Shown here one piece after another: positions 53,657 to 63,016 of a stretch of DNA of 64,000 bases; position 1 is the first letter of the stretch, and every line of letters begins with the position of its first letter. A model generated the notes under the pieces. That model worked only from the letters and a program-made list of their open reading frames with translations, was not told the DNA's origin and ran no database searches. Source of the DNA: Arthrobacter wenxiniae (GTDB lineage Bacteria; Actinomycetota; Actinomycetes; Actinomycetales; Micrococcaceae); the NCBI RefSeq assembly GCF_013376105.1, contig NZ_JAAMFM010000005.1, positions 1 through 64,000 on the forward strand. The letters run 5' to 3'. The position numbers and the translations under genes are program-made.

Positions 53657-55561
53657 GTGACCCATTCTTCGCAAACACGTTCCCAGTCGGCCGCAGCACG
53701 CGAAACCGCCGCCCTGACCGCCGCGGCCTCCCAGTGGGCCGCCCACGACCCCGACCCCGCCACGGCAGCCCAGCTGCAGACGCTGGCGGGCCGTGCCGGC
53801 AGCAGCCCGGACGCCTTCGCCGAGCTCGAGGACAGCTTCGACGGCAACCTCCAGTTCGGCACGGCGGGGCTGCGCGCCGCCATGGCGCCGGGGCCGAACC
53901 GCATGAACCGGACCGTGGTACGCCGCGCGGCCGCCGGGGTGGCCGCCCACCTGCTGGACCTCGCCCGGAACGGATCCAGCCGTGAAACGCCCGACACCTT
54001 CCCCTCCCCCCTGCCCGGTAGCGACAACCCGGGCCAGGACCCGCCCGGCCCGGACCGGCCCGCACCGGAGCAATCCGAGCAGCCCGCCTACACCCCGCGC
54101 GCCGTGGTGGGCTACGACGCCCGGCACAACTCGGCCGCGTTCGCCGCGGAGACGGCGGCCATTTTCACGGCGGCCGGCATCGAGACCTTCCTTCTTCCGG
54201 CGGCCCTGCCCACGCCCGTGCTGGCGTTTGCCGTCCGCCACCTGAACTGCGAGGCCGGGGTCATGGTCACCGCCAGCCACAACCCGCCGGCGGACAACGG
54301 GTACAAGGTCTACCTGGGCGGCCGGGCCGTGGCACCGGAGGCCCGCGGCGTGCAGATCGTGGCCCCCCACGATGCCGGCATCGCCGCCCACATCGCCACG
54401 TTCTCCACCACGGCGGAGGCCGGGGACACCTCCTCCATCCCGCTGGCCAAATCCGGCTGGACGGTGCTTGGCGACGACCTCGCCGCCGGCTACGTTGCCG
54501 CGGTCACGGCCCTCGCCGACCCGGCAAAGTTCCCGTCACGGGACCTGCGCATCGTCCACACCTCCATGCACGGCGTAGGGCACGGCACCGCCCTGGACGT
54601 GCTGACCAAGGCCGGATTCACCGACATCCACGCCGTCCCCGAACAGTCCGCCCCGGACCCGGACTTCCCCACCGTTTCCTTCCCCAACCCCGAGGAGTCC
54701 GGCGCCCTCGACCTGGCGTTCGCCCTGGCACACAAGGTGGGGGCCGACGTCGTGCTGGCCAACGACCCCGATGCCGACCGCGCCGCCGTGGGCGCCCCGG
54801 ACCCGGCCACCGGGCAGTGGCGCAAGTTCCACGGCGACGAGGTGGGCGCCCTGCTTGGCTCCCACCTGGCCTCCCGCGGCGGCCGCGCCCAAACCGGTAC
54901 GACGCCGGATGCCGCCCAGGTGCCCGTGTTCGCCAACTCGATCGTCTCCAGCAGGCTGCTGGGCCGGATTGCGGCCGCCGCCGGCTACCCGCATGTGCAG
55001 ACCCTGACCGGCTTCAAGTGGATTTCGCGGGTGCCGCACCTGACGTTCGGCTACGAGGAGGCGCTGGGGTATTGCGTGGCGCCGGAACTGGTCCGGGACA
55101 AGGACGGCATCTCCGCAGGGCTGCTCATCGCCGAAATGGCCGCGGCGCTCAAGGCGGAGGGCCGGACCCTGTTTGACGTGCTGGACGACCTTGCCCTGGA
55201 GCACGGGCTGCACGCCAGCGACCAGATCAGCATCCGGGTGGAGGACCTCGGGGAGATCACCTCCATGATGGCGCATCTGCGCGCCGAGCCCCCGGAGGCC
55301 TTCGACGGCTCCCCCGTCGAGGTCTTCACAGATCTGTCAGAGGGCACCCCGGAGCTGCCCGCCACGGACGGCGTGCTGTACCTGACGGAAAACGGAAGCC
55401 GGGTGATTGTGCGCCCCAGCGGCACCGAACCAAAGCTCAAGTGCTACCTGGAGGTCATCGTGCCCGCCGCCGGGCGTGCCCAACTCGCCGCCGCCCGGGA
55501 GGAGGCCGCCCGCGCCCTGGCGGCCGTGGCGGCGGACGTCACGGCGGCGCTGGCACGGTAG
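53657..55561 (+). CDS. Phosphoglucomutase/phosphomannomutase family protein
   Basis: A 634-residue alpha-D-phosphohexomutase. The catalytic phosphoserine loop is MVTASHNPPADNGYKVY with Ser207. The metal loop is NDPDADRAAVG, the sugar loop GYEEALGYCV and the phosphate loop RPSGTEPKLKCYLE. It interconverts hexose or pentose 1- and 6/5-phosphates. It is longer than usual because of a Pro/Asp-rich insertion at about 115-140 (PLPGSDNPGQDPPGPDRPAP), outside the active site. The start is GTG at 53657. With the phosphorylase upstream it could process ribose-1-phosphate; specificity is not certain. Confidence 0.92.
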   Translation: MTHSSQTRSQSAAARETAALTAAASQWAAHDPDPATAAQLQTLAGRAGSSPDAFAELEDSFDGNLQFGTAGLRAAMAPGPNRMNRTVVRRAAAGVAAHLLDLARNGSSRETPDTFPSPLPGSDNPGQDPPGPDRPAPEQSEQPAYTPRAVVGYDARHNSAAFAAETAAIFTAAGIETFLLPAALPTPVLAFAVRHLNCEAGVMVTASHNPPADNGYKVYLGGRAVAPEARGVQIVAPHDAGIAAHIATFSTTAEAGDTSSIPLAKSGWTVLGDDLAAGYVAAVTALADPAKFPSRDLRIVHTSMHGVGHGTALDVLTKAGFTDIHAVPEQSAPDPDFPTVSFPNPEESGALDLAFALAHKVGADVVLANDPDADRAAVGAPDPATGQWRKFHGDEVGALLGSHLASRGGRAQTGTTPDAAQVPVFANSIVSSRLLGRIAAAAGYPHVQTLTGFKWISRVPHLTFGYEEALGYCVAPELVRDKDGISAGLLIAEMAAALKAEGRTLFDVLDDLALEHGLHASDQISIRVEDLGEITSMMAHLRAEPPEAFDGSPVEVFTDLSEGTPELPATDGVLYLTENGSRVIVRPSGTEPKLKCYLEVIVPAAGRAQLAAAREEAARALAAVAADVTAALAR

Positions 55562-55726
55562 CGGGCGGCTCCCCTCCGCCGTCCGCCTCCCGGGGCCGGC
55601 ACGCCATGGCCCGCCGCCCATGGCCCGTTTCCCGTTGCCTTGAATGCCGCGGGCCGTTGACCCTGGCCGGAAGCACTGCCTAGGGTTGTTTACAGGAAAT
55701 CCGCGGCAGGGGAACGGGGTGGCCGG

Positions 55727-56386
55727 ATGGCACGCGGCAACAAGCACCGGGAATCCGGCGACCATGCCCTGCGGGCGGCCAGGTACCGGGATGCCCGGGC
55801 CGCTGCGGAAACGCCCGTTCCTGCCGACGACCATGCCCGCGCGGCCGGGCGCACCCTCGGCCGGGAGGGAGAGGGGCAGGAGACCGCGCCACGCGCGTTC
55901 CACGAATCAGACCAGGTCTGGGAGGTCGCCAATAATGCCATTGACGCCGCCATGGCCCGCGGGGACTTCGACAACCTGGCCTACGCCGGCAAGCCCATCC
56001 CCGGCCTGGGCGGCGCCGACGACCCCGACTGGTGGATCAAGGGGCTCCTGCAACGCGAACACGTCAGCGGCCTTGGCCCACCGGCTTTAATGCTGCGCAA
56101 GGAAGACGCTGAACTCGAACAAACTTTGGACGCCGAGGCCTCCGAGGCGCGCGTGCGGGCCATCCTGGCCGACTTCAACGCTCGGATCATCGAGGCCCGC
56201 CGCCAGCTGTCCGGCGGGCCCCCGGTGACCACGCGGCTGCGGGACCTCGACGCCGAACTCGCCGCGTGGCGTGCCCGGGCCGAATCACGGGCGGCCCCGG
56301 CTCAGCGCGCCGCGTCCCGCGCCCAGGAACCCGGCCCGGTTCCCCCCAGGCCCAGCCGCATGGCGCGGCGGTTCCGGCGCCGGTGA
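55727..56386 (+). CDS. DUF1992 (DnaJ-C28-like) protein
   Basis: A 219-residue protein whose central part matches DUF1992: VANNAIDAAMARGDFDNLAY, GKPIPGLGG, and a helical segment ending IIEARRQLSGGPP. Both ends are charged and low-complexity. The domain is conserved from bacteria to human DNAJC28, but its function is not established. It stands alone between the mutase and the YihY gene. Confidence 0.88.
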   Translation: MARGNKHRESGDHALRAARYRDARAAAETPVPADDHARAAGRTLGREGEGQETAPRAFHESDQVWEVANNAIDAAMARGDFDNLAYAGKPIPGLGGADDPDWWIKGLLQREHVSGLGPPALMLRKEDAELEQTLDAEASEARVRAILADFNARIIEARRQLSGGPPVTTRLRDLDAELAAWRARAESRAAPAQRAASRAQEPGPVPPRPSRMARRFRRR

Positions 56387-56495
56387 ACGCCACCGGGGAC
56401 AGCCAGCCAAACACTGCAGGTGCAAAGACGTGTCCAGGCCGCTGCACACGCTAGGGTAAAACCACGTCCACGGCCCCCACGGAAGGGACTGCCAG

Positions 56496-57671
56496 ATGAG
56501 CCAGTACGCCGCACCGAGCTACTCCGCCCTTGACAAGGTGAATGCACCGGCGCCCGATGACCCGCGGAAACCCAAGGAACCAGGCCGCCTGCCGGCGCAA
56601 TCGTGGAAGTACGTGGCCAAGCGCACCGTGGGAAAATTCAGCTCCGACGCGTGCACCGACATGGCGGCCGCACTGACGTACTATGGAGTCTTTTCGCTCT
56701 TCCCGGCGCTTCTGGCACTGGTGTCCATCCTGGGACTGGTGGGACAGGCCCAGCAGACCGCCAAGGTCATGCTGGACCTCGTGGCACGCCTGGTGAGCAA
56801 GGAAATGGTGCAAACCCTCCAAGGTCCCATTGAGCATCTTGTCTCCTCGCCGGCCGCCGGCTGGACGTTCGCCCTCGGCCTGGTCACGGCCCTGTGGTCC
56901 GCCTCCGGCTATGTGGGCGCATTCAGCCGCGCCATGAACCGCATTTACGGCACCGACGAGGGCCGGCCGGTCTGGAAGCTGCGCCCGGCGCTGCTGCTGG
57001 TGACATTGGCCACCGTGCTGATGATTGCCGCCATCGCCCTGATGCTGGTGGTTTCCGGGCCGGTTGCGAAGGCCATCGGCGGCGTGCTGGGCGTAGGCGA
57101 CGCCGCCCTCGGCGTCTGGGACATCGCCAAATGGCCGGTGTTGGCCATTCTTGCGATTGTGTTGATCGCGGTCCTGTACTATTTCACGCCCAATGTCAGG
57201 CAGCCGAAATTCCGCTGGATCAGCGTCGGCGCGGCAGTGGCCCTGGTCGCCATGGTGGTGGCCTCCGCCGGGTTCGGCTTCTACGTCAGCAACTTCTCCA
57301 AGTACGACAAAACCTACGGCACCATCGCGGGCATGATCGTGCTGCTGCTGTGGCTCTGGATCCTGAACCTCATGCTGCTGCTGGGTGCCGAACTCGACTC
57401 GGAGCTTGAGCGCGGCCGCCAGCTGATGGCCGGCATCAAGGCAGAGTTGGAACTGCAGCTGCCGCCGCGGGACGTTGCGGCCAGCGCCAAGAAGCGCGAC
57501 AAGAAGCTGCTGCTCGTGGCCGAGGGCCGCTCACTGCGCCGGCACGCCGTCCCGGAGCCAGGCCCGGACGCAGACGGGGAAAAGCACGCGCTCTGGTGGA
57601 CCGCCGGAGTCGGGGCCGCCGTCGTGGTTGCCACAATGCTGCGCCGCAGGCGAAAAGACGCCGCGCAATGA
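56496..57671 (+). CDS. YihY/BrkB-family membrane protein
   Basis: A 391-residue protein with six hydrophobic segments (about 65-90, 120-140, 170-195, 212-232, 245-268 and 280-302). Family signatures are MAAALTYYGVFSLFPALLAL, SASGYVGAFSRAMNRIYGTDE and LLLWLWILNLMLLLGAELDSE. The family is often called ribonuclease BN by error; it is an integral membrane protein of unknown transport role. The C-terminal 90 residues are charged, with one extra hydrophobic segment at about 368-382. Confidence 0.9.
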   Translation: MSQYAAPSYSALDKVNAPAPDDPRKPKEPGRLPAQSWKYVAKRTVGKFSSDACTDMAAALTYYGVFSLFPALLALVSILGLVGQAQQTAKVMLDLVARLVSKEMVQTLQGPIEHLVSSPAAGWTFALGLVTALWSASGYVGAFSRAMNRIYGTDEGRPVWKLRPALLLVTLATVLMIAAIALMLVVSGPVAKAIGGVLGVGDAALGVWDIAKWPVLAILAIVLIAVLYYFTPNVRQPKFRWISVGAAVALVAMVVASAGFGFYVSNFSKYDKTYGTIAGMIVLLLWLWILNLMLLLGAELDSELERGRQLMAGIKAELELQLPPRDVAASAKKRDKKLLLVAEGRSLRRHAVPEPGPDADGEKHALWWTAGVGAAVVVATMLRRRRKDAAQ

Positions 57672-57882
57672 CGCACCGCGGAACAGGCCGGGCCGGAACC
57701 TGGGAGGGCGCAGCATGGTCATGGAACGGTCTGACCCGGTCATCATCCGTTGAGGCGGATGTCTGGTTGGCACGCCACACCGTTGATCCGCATTGCCCTC
57801 TTCTGTTGTCCTCCCCCGGCCGACGTGTCCTGGGCCGACGTGTCCTGGTCAGCAGGCCCGCCACCGCACGGAGGTTCGCCCA

Positions 57883-58137
57883 TCAATCGACGGCCTCGAA
57901 TTTGGCGTCGCTGTTCCAGGGCAGGGAAAGTGCCTGCGCTGCGTCCTCTTGGTGGATGCGTGCGACCTTGTCTCCAGGAATATTTCGGTCGCAGCGCTCA
58001 ATGATCAGCACCAGCCGGTCGCCAAAACGTTGAACACGGCTTTCAAAGGTTGTCAGCCCGAGCAACTTTCCCAAGAAGGGTGTGAAGGCCGCCCGGACTG
58101 CCGATTGCTCGCATTCGACTGACACCGGCTGGAAGAT
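57883..58137 (-). pseudogene. hipA toxin-kinase fragment
   Basis: An 84-residue piece reads HIFQPVSVECEQSAV, then GLTTFESRVQRFGDRLVLII, then ARIHQEDAAQALSLP. This matches the middle of HipA-type kinases, where STHI-x-KP, LV-x-ERFDR and RIHQEDFAQALG are conserved. The N-terminal domain and the whole catalytic C-terminal lobe are missing. The fragment lies out of frame behind the hipB-like gene, as if an internal deletion joined them. It cannot be a working toxin. The flanking 57672-57882 holds nothing identifiable. Confidence 0.75.
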
Positions 58138-58372
58138 GTGGGTGGAGGCGGCACTGCCGATGGTCGTGCACCACCTCCCGGACGACGGGCCCCACGCCCA
58201 GCTGGTCGAGAACTGGGAGCAGTTTGGCGTTAGGCACCTTGGGCCTGCCAGTTTCCAATTCCGACGAATATCGCCGGCTGACGCCAAGACGCACGGCAAG
58301 TTCGGCCTGTGTAGGCTGATGCCGGGTACGGACGCCATGGACCATGAGTCCCAGGTCCTGCGTTGTTCTCAT
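58043..58372 (-). pseudogene. hipB-like antitoxin gene with scrambled end
   Basis: The first 65 codons encode a HipB-type XRE helix-turn-helix (MRTTQDLGLMVHGVRTRHQP, TQAELAVRLGVSRRYSSELE, GRPKVPNAKLLPVLDQLGVG). After about 58180 the frame leaves the gene and reads non-homologous sequence to the stop at 58043, overlapping the hipA fragment in another frame. The DNA-binding part may still be made. The upstream region (58385-58450) is AT-richer, with TACGTA palindromes that could be old operators. Confidence 0.65.
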
Positions 58373-58561
58373 GACGCCCTGCACTTCGGCTCCCTAGTAC
58401 GTACGGGCAATAGACGGCAGTCGAACAGGAATACGTAATATCGGCATCCCCAATACGAGATTCGTCAAGCGACGGGGCCACTGGTGCGATGATCTTCCGG
58501 CCGGGCCAAGGGCGCCCGGCTCCGCTGCGCTGCCTTGCAGTGGCTTGTCGGCAGGCGTCCG

Positions 58562-58777
58562 TCAGTCCCGGACCTTCGTTAGCGCGCTGCCCTTGTGCAT
58601 GGCGATGTGGTCCGTCTTGCTGCTCTTGATCTCGTACTGCGGGTCCTCGGGCGTGCAGCGGCGCGTGTGCCCCTTGTAGTCGGTGTCTTTTGTGTGGACC
58701 TTGGTGATGGTCCCTTCGACATGGCCGGCCTCGGAATTCCACCGAACGCGGTCGCCCACCGCAAATTGATGTCCCAT
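58562..58777 (-). CDS. DUF2945 (HVA1/Tudor-like) small protein
   Basis: A 71-residue protein of the DUF2945 / hypervirulence-associated Tudor family: FAVGDRVRWNSEAGHVEGTI, TKVHTKDTDYKGHTR, YEIKSSKTDHIAMHKGSALTKV. This small beta-barrel is common in bacteria and its partner is unknown. ATG at 58777 is chosen because the domain starts directly after it. It lies downstream of nirD on the same strand, 57 bp away. Confidence 0.88.
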   Translation of the reverse strand: MGHQFAVGDRVRWNSEAGHVEGTITKVHTKDTDYKGHTRRCTPEDPQYEIKSSKTDHIAMHKGSALTKVRD

Positions 58778-58834
58778 GGAACCGATTGTGCCCGTTCCTG
58801 GTGGGCAGATCAAGGGACCGCCGGACCGCCGGCC

Positions 58835-59209
58835 CTACAGCGCCACCTCGACGGCGCCGTCCACGACGCGCACGGGGTACGTGCCCAGGCGCAGTTCCGG
58901 GTTGCCCAGGCATTCGCCCGTGGCCAGGCTGTACACCTCCTTGTGGAGGGGCGACGCAACGGTGTGGGTGGTGCCGCGCGAGCCGACGATGCCGCGGGCC
59001 ATCACATTGGCGCGGGTGGCCGGATCCGAGTGGGAAACGGCAAAGACGCCGTGCTCCCCCACCCGGAACAAGGCCACCTGGCGGCCGTCGATGAGGGCCG
59101 CCTCGCCCCAGGAGTCGTCCAGTTCGGCGAGCGGGCAGACGCGGTGCCACGTGGCACTTCCGCGCGGGGCCGGCTGAAGATCCAAGCGGGTTTCCATCAG
59201 CGTTTCCAT
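58835..59209 (-). CDS. nirD: Nitrite reductase small subunit
   Basis: A 124-residue Rieske-fold protein (TWHRVCPLAELDDSWGEAAL, ALFRVGEHGVFAVSHSDPAT, SPLHKEVYSLATGECLGNPE). The Cys-His ligands of true Rieske clusters are absent, as in assimilatory NirD. It is an accessory subunit of NirB. ATG at 59209 follows AAAAGGAAACGCCC; the extra upstream frame has no start signal. Unusually it is divergent from nirB instead of directly following it. Confidence 0.9.
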   Translation of the reverse strand: METLMETRLDLQPAPRGSATWHRVCPLAELDDSWGEAALIDGRQVALFRVGEHGVFAVSHSDPATRANVMARGIVGSRGTTHTVASPLHKEVYSLATGECLGNPELRLGTYPVRVVDGAVEVAL

Positions 59210-59348
59210 GGGCGTTTCCTTTTCCTGGGGGCACATGTGCCGCGGATCCAATCGACAGGAAGAAACACTATGGACGCCGTGTTTCCCGCGCCCGTCCCGC
59301 ACATGACAAACACGTAAACCTTCCCTCACCGGAGCCCCGCGGCCGGCC

Positions 59349-59386
59349 GTGAGGTGAAAGTTAACCCGCCGAAACATAAGCGAAAC
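59349..59386 (+). promoter_or_regulatory. GlnR-box candidate between nirD and nirB
   Basis: GTGAG-n6-GTTAA-n6-GAAAC-n6-GAAAC: four 5-bp words in exact 11-bp steps (59349, 59360, 59371, 59382), about 90 bp before the nirB start. Actinobacterial GlnR binds GTnAC-n6-GAAAC repeats with this spacing, and nirBD is a known GlnR target in related bacteria. Two words match exactly; two differ in the last base or bases. Binding is inferred. Confidence 0.55.
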
Positions 59387-59475
59387 GGCAGGGCAATGCC
59401 GGCTGCCTAGGCTGGAAGCACCCCTTGGCCGCAGCACCGCCAGCACCGGGCCAACCGAAGTGAAAGGCGCCAGCC

Positions 59476-62211
59476 ATGAATCAGGGCTCCACCCATGAAG
59501 CAGCAATGCCCCGCCAGGTCCTGGTGGTGGGCGGAGGGCCCGCGGCCCACCGCTTTGTCGAGGCGATGCATGCCCGCGGGCTCGACGGCTGGAACGTCAC
59601 CGTGCTCGCCGAGGAGGTCCACGCGCCTTACGACCGCGTGGCACTGAGCAGGGCCCTGACCGAGCCGGGCACCGACTTGTCCCTCGGCGACGCCGGCCTC
59701 TGGGACCACCCCGCCGTCACCCTGGCCACGGGCAGCCGCGCCGTCAAGCTCGACCCCGCTGCTCGGACCGTCACCACCCTGGGGCCGGACGGCGCCGAGG
59801 CCAGCCACCCCTACGACGAACTGGTCCTGGCCACCGGCTCCAACGCCGCCCGGCTGCCCATCCCCGGCGCCGAATCCAGCCACGTCTACCGCACGCTCGA
59901 CGACGTCCGGGCCCTGAACGCCGAGGTGGCGCGCCTGGCGGGCACCCTTGGCCGCCAGGTCAAGGCCGCCGTCATCGGCGGCGGCCTCCTCGGGCTGGAA
60001 GCGGCCGCCGGGCTCATCCAGCTCGGCGCCGACTCCACCGTCATCAACGGCGCGGGCTGGCTCATGAACACGCAGCTGGACGAGGGCGCCGGCCAGGCGC
60101 TGGGCCGGCTGGTCGCCGCGAAGGGCATGGCCGCCACCGCCGGGGTGTTCCCCTCCGCCATTGAAACGAACGACGCCGGACACGTCACGGGGGTGCTCCT
60201 GGCCGACGGCGCCCTGGTGCAGGCCGACCTTGTGGTGGTGGCCGTCGGCGTGCGGCCCCGCGACGAACTGGCCCGCGGCACGGACGGCGAAGCGGCCCAC
60301 GGCCTGGTCCTCGGACCGCGCGGCGGCGTGGAGATCGACGATGCCTGCGCCACGGACGTCCCCGGCATCTGGGCCGTCGGCGAGGTGGCCAGCTTCGGCG
60401 GCATGTGCCTGGGCCTGGTGGCGCCGGCCAACACGATGGCGGAGATCGTGGCTGACAGGCTGCACGGGGGCACCGCCACCTTCCCCGGCTTTGACACGGC
60501 CACCAAGCTCAAGCTCTCCGGCGTGGACGTGGCCAGCTTCGGCGACGCCTTTGCCCGCACGGAGGACAGCCTGGAGGTGGTGTACGCCGATCCCGCCCGC
60601 GGCGTCTACCAAAAAATCGTCACGAGCGCGGACGCCAGGACCCTGCTGGGCGGGATCTTTGTCGGCGACGCCGCCCCCTACACGAGCCTGCGCCCCCTGC
60701 TGGGCCGGGACCTGCCGGCCGGGCCGGGCGCGTTCCTGTCGGCAGCCGGCGCAGGGGACGCGCCCGCCGTCGAGCTTCCCGACGACGCCATCCTGTGCTC
60801 CTGCAACAACGTCTCCGCCGGCACCATCCGCGACGCCGTCAACGGCTGCGGCAGCTGCGACGGCGCCGAACCGGTCAGGGACCTGCCGGGCCTGAAGGCC
60901 TGCACCCGGGCCGGCACCCGGTGCGGCTCCTGCGTGCCCCTGCTGAAGAAGCTCCTGGAGGGCGAACTCAGCAAGTCCGGCATCGCCGTGTCAAAGGCGT
61001 TGTGCGAACACTTCGGGATGTCCCGCGCGGAGCTTTTTGAGGCGGTCAGGGCCCTGGAGCTGCGCAGCTTCGCGGAGATCCTGGACCGGTTCGGCGTGGA
61101 CGGGGCCGGGCAGGGCTGCGACATCTGCAAGCCCACCGTGGCCTCCATCCTGGCGAGCCAGCACAGCGAATACGTGCTCGACGCCGGCCGCGGCACCCTT
61201 CAGGACACGAACGACCGCGCCCTGGCCAACATGCAAAAGGATGGCAGCTACTCGGTGGTCCCGCGCATCCCGGGAGGGGAGATCACCCCGGACAAGCTGG
61301 CCGTGATCGCCGCCGTGGCGCAGCAGTACGGCCTGTACACCAAGATCACCGGCGGGCAGCGGATCGACCTGTTCGGCGCCCGGCTGGAGCAGCTGCCGGC
61401 GATCTGGAAGATCCTCATCGACGCCGGCATGGAGTCCGGCCAGGCCTACGGGAAGTCGCTGCGCACCGTGAAGTCCTGCGTCGGTTCCACCTGGTGCCGC
61501 TTTGGCGTGCAGGACTCGGTGGCCATGGCCATCACGCTGGAACTGCGCTACCGCGGCCTGCGCAGCCCGCACAAGCTCAAGCTGGGTGTCTCCGGCTGCG
61601 CCCGGGAATGCGCCGAGGCGCGCGGCAAGGACGTGGGCGTCATCGCGACCGCGGACGGCTGGAACCTGTACGTGGGCGGCAACGGCGGCGCCACCCCGGC
61701 CCATGCGCAGCTGCTCGCCAAGGACCTGGACGACGCCACGCTCATCAGCTACATCGACCGCTACCTGATGTACTACATCCGCACGGCCGACCGCCTGCAG
61801 CGCACCGCCCGCTGGCAGGAGGAGCTCGACCCGTCGACAGGCGCAGGAGGGTCCGGCGGCCTGGCCCACGTGGTGGACGTGGTGGTCAACGATTCGCTCG
61901 GCATCGCGGCGGACCTCGAGGCCGCCATGGCGCAGCACGTGGAGAACTACGAGGACGAATGGGCGGCCACCCTGGCGGACCCCGAACGGCTCAAGCGGTT
62001 CCGTTCCTTCATCAATGCGCCGGAGGCGGCCGACGACGAGATCGCGTTTGTGCCCGAGCGCGGCCAGGTGCGCCCCGCCACGGTGGAGGAGAAGGCGAAC
62101 GGCCCGGTGCTGATCGCCACGCACATCCCCGTCCGCGGCGCGGCCCCCGTCGAGAGTCGGGACAATCCCCACGCCCTCCCCCAAATGACACAGAAGGCAG
62201 GACCATCATGA
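59476..62211 (+). CDS. nirB: Nitrite reductase [NAD(P)H], large subunit
   Basis: A 911-residue siroheme enzyme reducing nitrite to ammonium. Domains: FAD/NAD fold (about 12-320, VLVVGGGPAAHRFVEAMHAR; AVIGGGLLGLEAAAGLIQLG), a BFD-like [2Fe-2S] domain (CSCNNVSAGTIRDAVNG ... CTRAGTRCGSCVP) and a nitrite/sulfite reductase half. The siroheme-[4Fe-4S] ligands C668, C674, C708 and C712 are visible (CVGSTWC, SGCAREC). Length is at the long end of the family. The stop overlaps cobA (ATGA). It receives nitrite from NasC/NasB. Confidence 0.95.
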   Translation: MNQGSTHEAAMPRQVLVVGGGPAAHRFVEAMHARGLDGWNVTVLAEEVHAPYDRVALSRALTEPGTDLSLGDAGLWDHPAVTLATGSRAVKLDPAARTVTTLGPDGAEASHPYDELVLATGSNAARLPIPGAESSHVYRTLDDVRALNAEVARLAGTLGRQVKAAVIGGGLLGLEAAAGLIQLGADSTVINGAGWLMNTQLDEGAGQALGRLVAAKGMAATAGVFPSAIETNDAGHVTGVLLADGALVQADLVVVAVGVRPRDELARGTDGEAAHGLVLGPRGGVEIDDACATDVPGIWAVGEVASFGGMCLGLVAPANTMAEIVADRLHGGTATFPGFDTATKLKLSGVDVASFGDAFARTEDSLEVVYADPARGVYQKIVTSADARTLLGGIFVGDAAPYTSLRPLLGRDLPAGPGAFLSAAGAGDAPAVELPDDAILCSCNNVSAGTIRDAVNGCGSCDGAEPVRDLPGLKACTRAGTRCGSCVPLLKKLLEGELSKSGIAVSKALCEHFGMSRAELFEAVRALELRSFAEILDRFGVDGAGQGCDICKPTVASILASQHSEYVLDAGRGTLQDTNDRALANMQKDGSYSVVPRIPGGEITPDKLAVIAAVAQQYGLYTKITGGQRIDLFGARLEQLPAIWKILIDAGMESGQAYGKSLRTVKSCVGSTWCRFGVQDSVAMAITLELRYRGLRSPHKLKLGVSGCARECAEARGKDVGVIATADGWNLYVGGNGGATPAHAQLLAKDLDDATLISYIDRYLMYYIRTADRLQRTARWQEELDPSTGAGGSGGLAHVVDVVVNDSLGIAADLEAAMAQHVENYEDEWAATLADPERLKRFRSFINAPEAADDEIAFVPERGQVRPATVEEKANGPVLIATHIPVRGAAPVESRDNPHALPQMTQKAGPS

Positions 62212-63008
62212 CAAAACGACCCCGCCGCGCCGGCCGGATCACCCTGGTCGGCGGAGGCCCCGGCCCCGCGGACCTCCTCACCCTCCGCGCCGCCAGGGTG
62301 CTGGCCACGGCCGACGTGGTCTACTTTGACCGGCTCGGCCCCACCCGGGACCTGGCGAAGCTGGCACCCCACGCCACGTTCGTCGACGTCGGCAAGACGC
62401 CCGGCCACCACCGGGTCCCGCAGGCGGAGATCCAGGAGCGCATGGTCGACGGCGCGCGGGCCGGGCTGCACGTGGTCCGGCTCAAGGGCGGGGACCCCTT
62501 CGTGTTTGGCCGGGGCGGGGAGGAGGTGGCTGCGGCCGTGGCGGCGGGCATCCCGGTCTCGGTGGTGCCGGGCGTCTCCAGCGCCGTTGCGGTCCCCGGG
62601 GCCGCCGGGATCCCGGTGACGCACCGCAACGTCAGCCACCTGTTCACGGTGGTCTCCGGCCATGCGCCCCTGGAACCGCACGAATACCGGCACCTCGCCG
62701 GCCTGGGCGGGACCATCGTGGTGCTCATGGGCATCGGCACCCTGCCCTCCCTGGTGGCGGGGCTGCGCCTGGCGGGACTGGCGAATGTTACGCCGGTGGC
62801 CGTCGTCGAACGCGGTTTCAGTCACACGCAGCGCACCACGACGGCCACGCTCGGTAGCATTGTGAACGCCGCCTCGGCATGCCGCAATCCCGCGGTCATA
62901 GTCATCGGGGACGTGGTGTCCGTGGCGGGCGGGGCAGGCGCGGCGGCCTCGGACCTTCTGCCCGCCGCGGCCGCCCCGTCCGCAGCCAGGGCCCGGCAGC
63001 CGGCGTGA
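62208..63008 (+). CDS. cobA: Uroporphyrinogen-III C-methyltransferase
   Basis: A 266-residue SUMT that methylates uroporphyrinogen III at C2 and C7 using S-adenosylmethionine, giving precorrin-2 for siroheme. Motifs: ITLVGGGPGPADLLTLRAARVL, VRLKGGDPFVFGRGGEE, VVPGVSSAVAVPGAAGIPVTHR, and the C-terminal VVERGFSHTQRTTTATL. The CysG dehydrogenase/chelatase domain is not fused. The ATG overlaps the nirB stop (ATGA), so siroheme synthesis is coupled to the enzyme that needs it. Confidence 0.93.
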   Translation: MTKRPRRAGRITLVGGGPGPADLLTLRAARVLATADVVYFDRLGPTRDLAKLAPHATFVDVGKTPGHHRVPQAEIQERMVDGARAGLHVVRLKGGDPFVFGRGGEEVAAAVAAGIPVSVVPGVSSAVAVPGAAGIPVTHRNVSHLFTVVSGHAPLEPHEYRHLAGLGGTIVVLMGIGTLPSLVAGLRLAGLANVTPVAVVERGFSHTQRTTTATLGSIVNAASACRNPAVIVIGDVVSVAGGAGAAASDLLPAAAAPSAARARQPA

Positions 63009-63016
63009 AGGAGACC

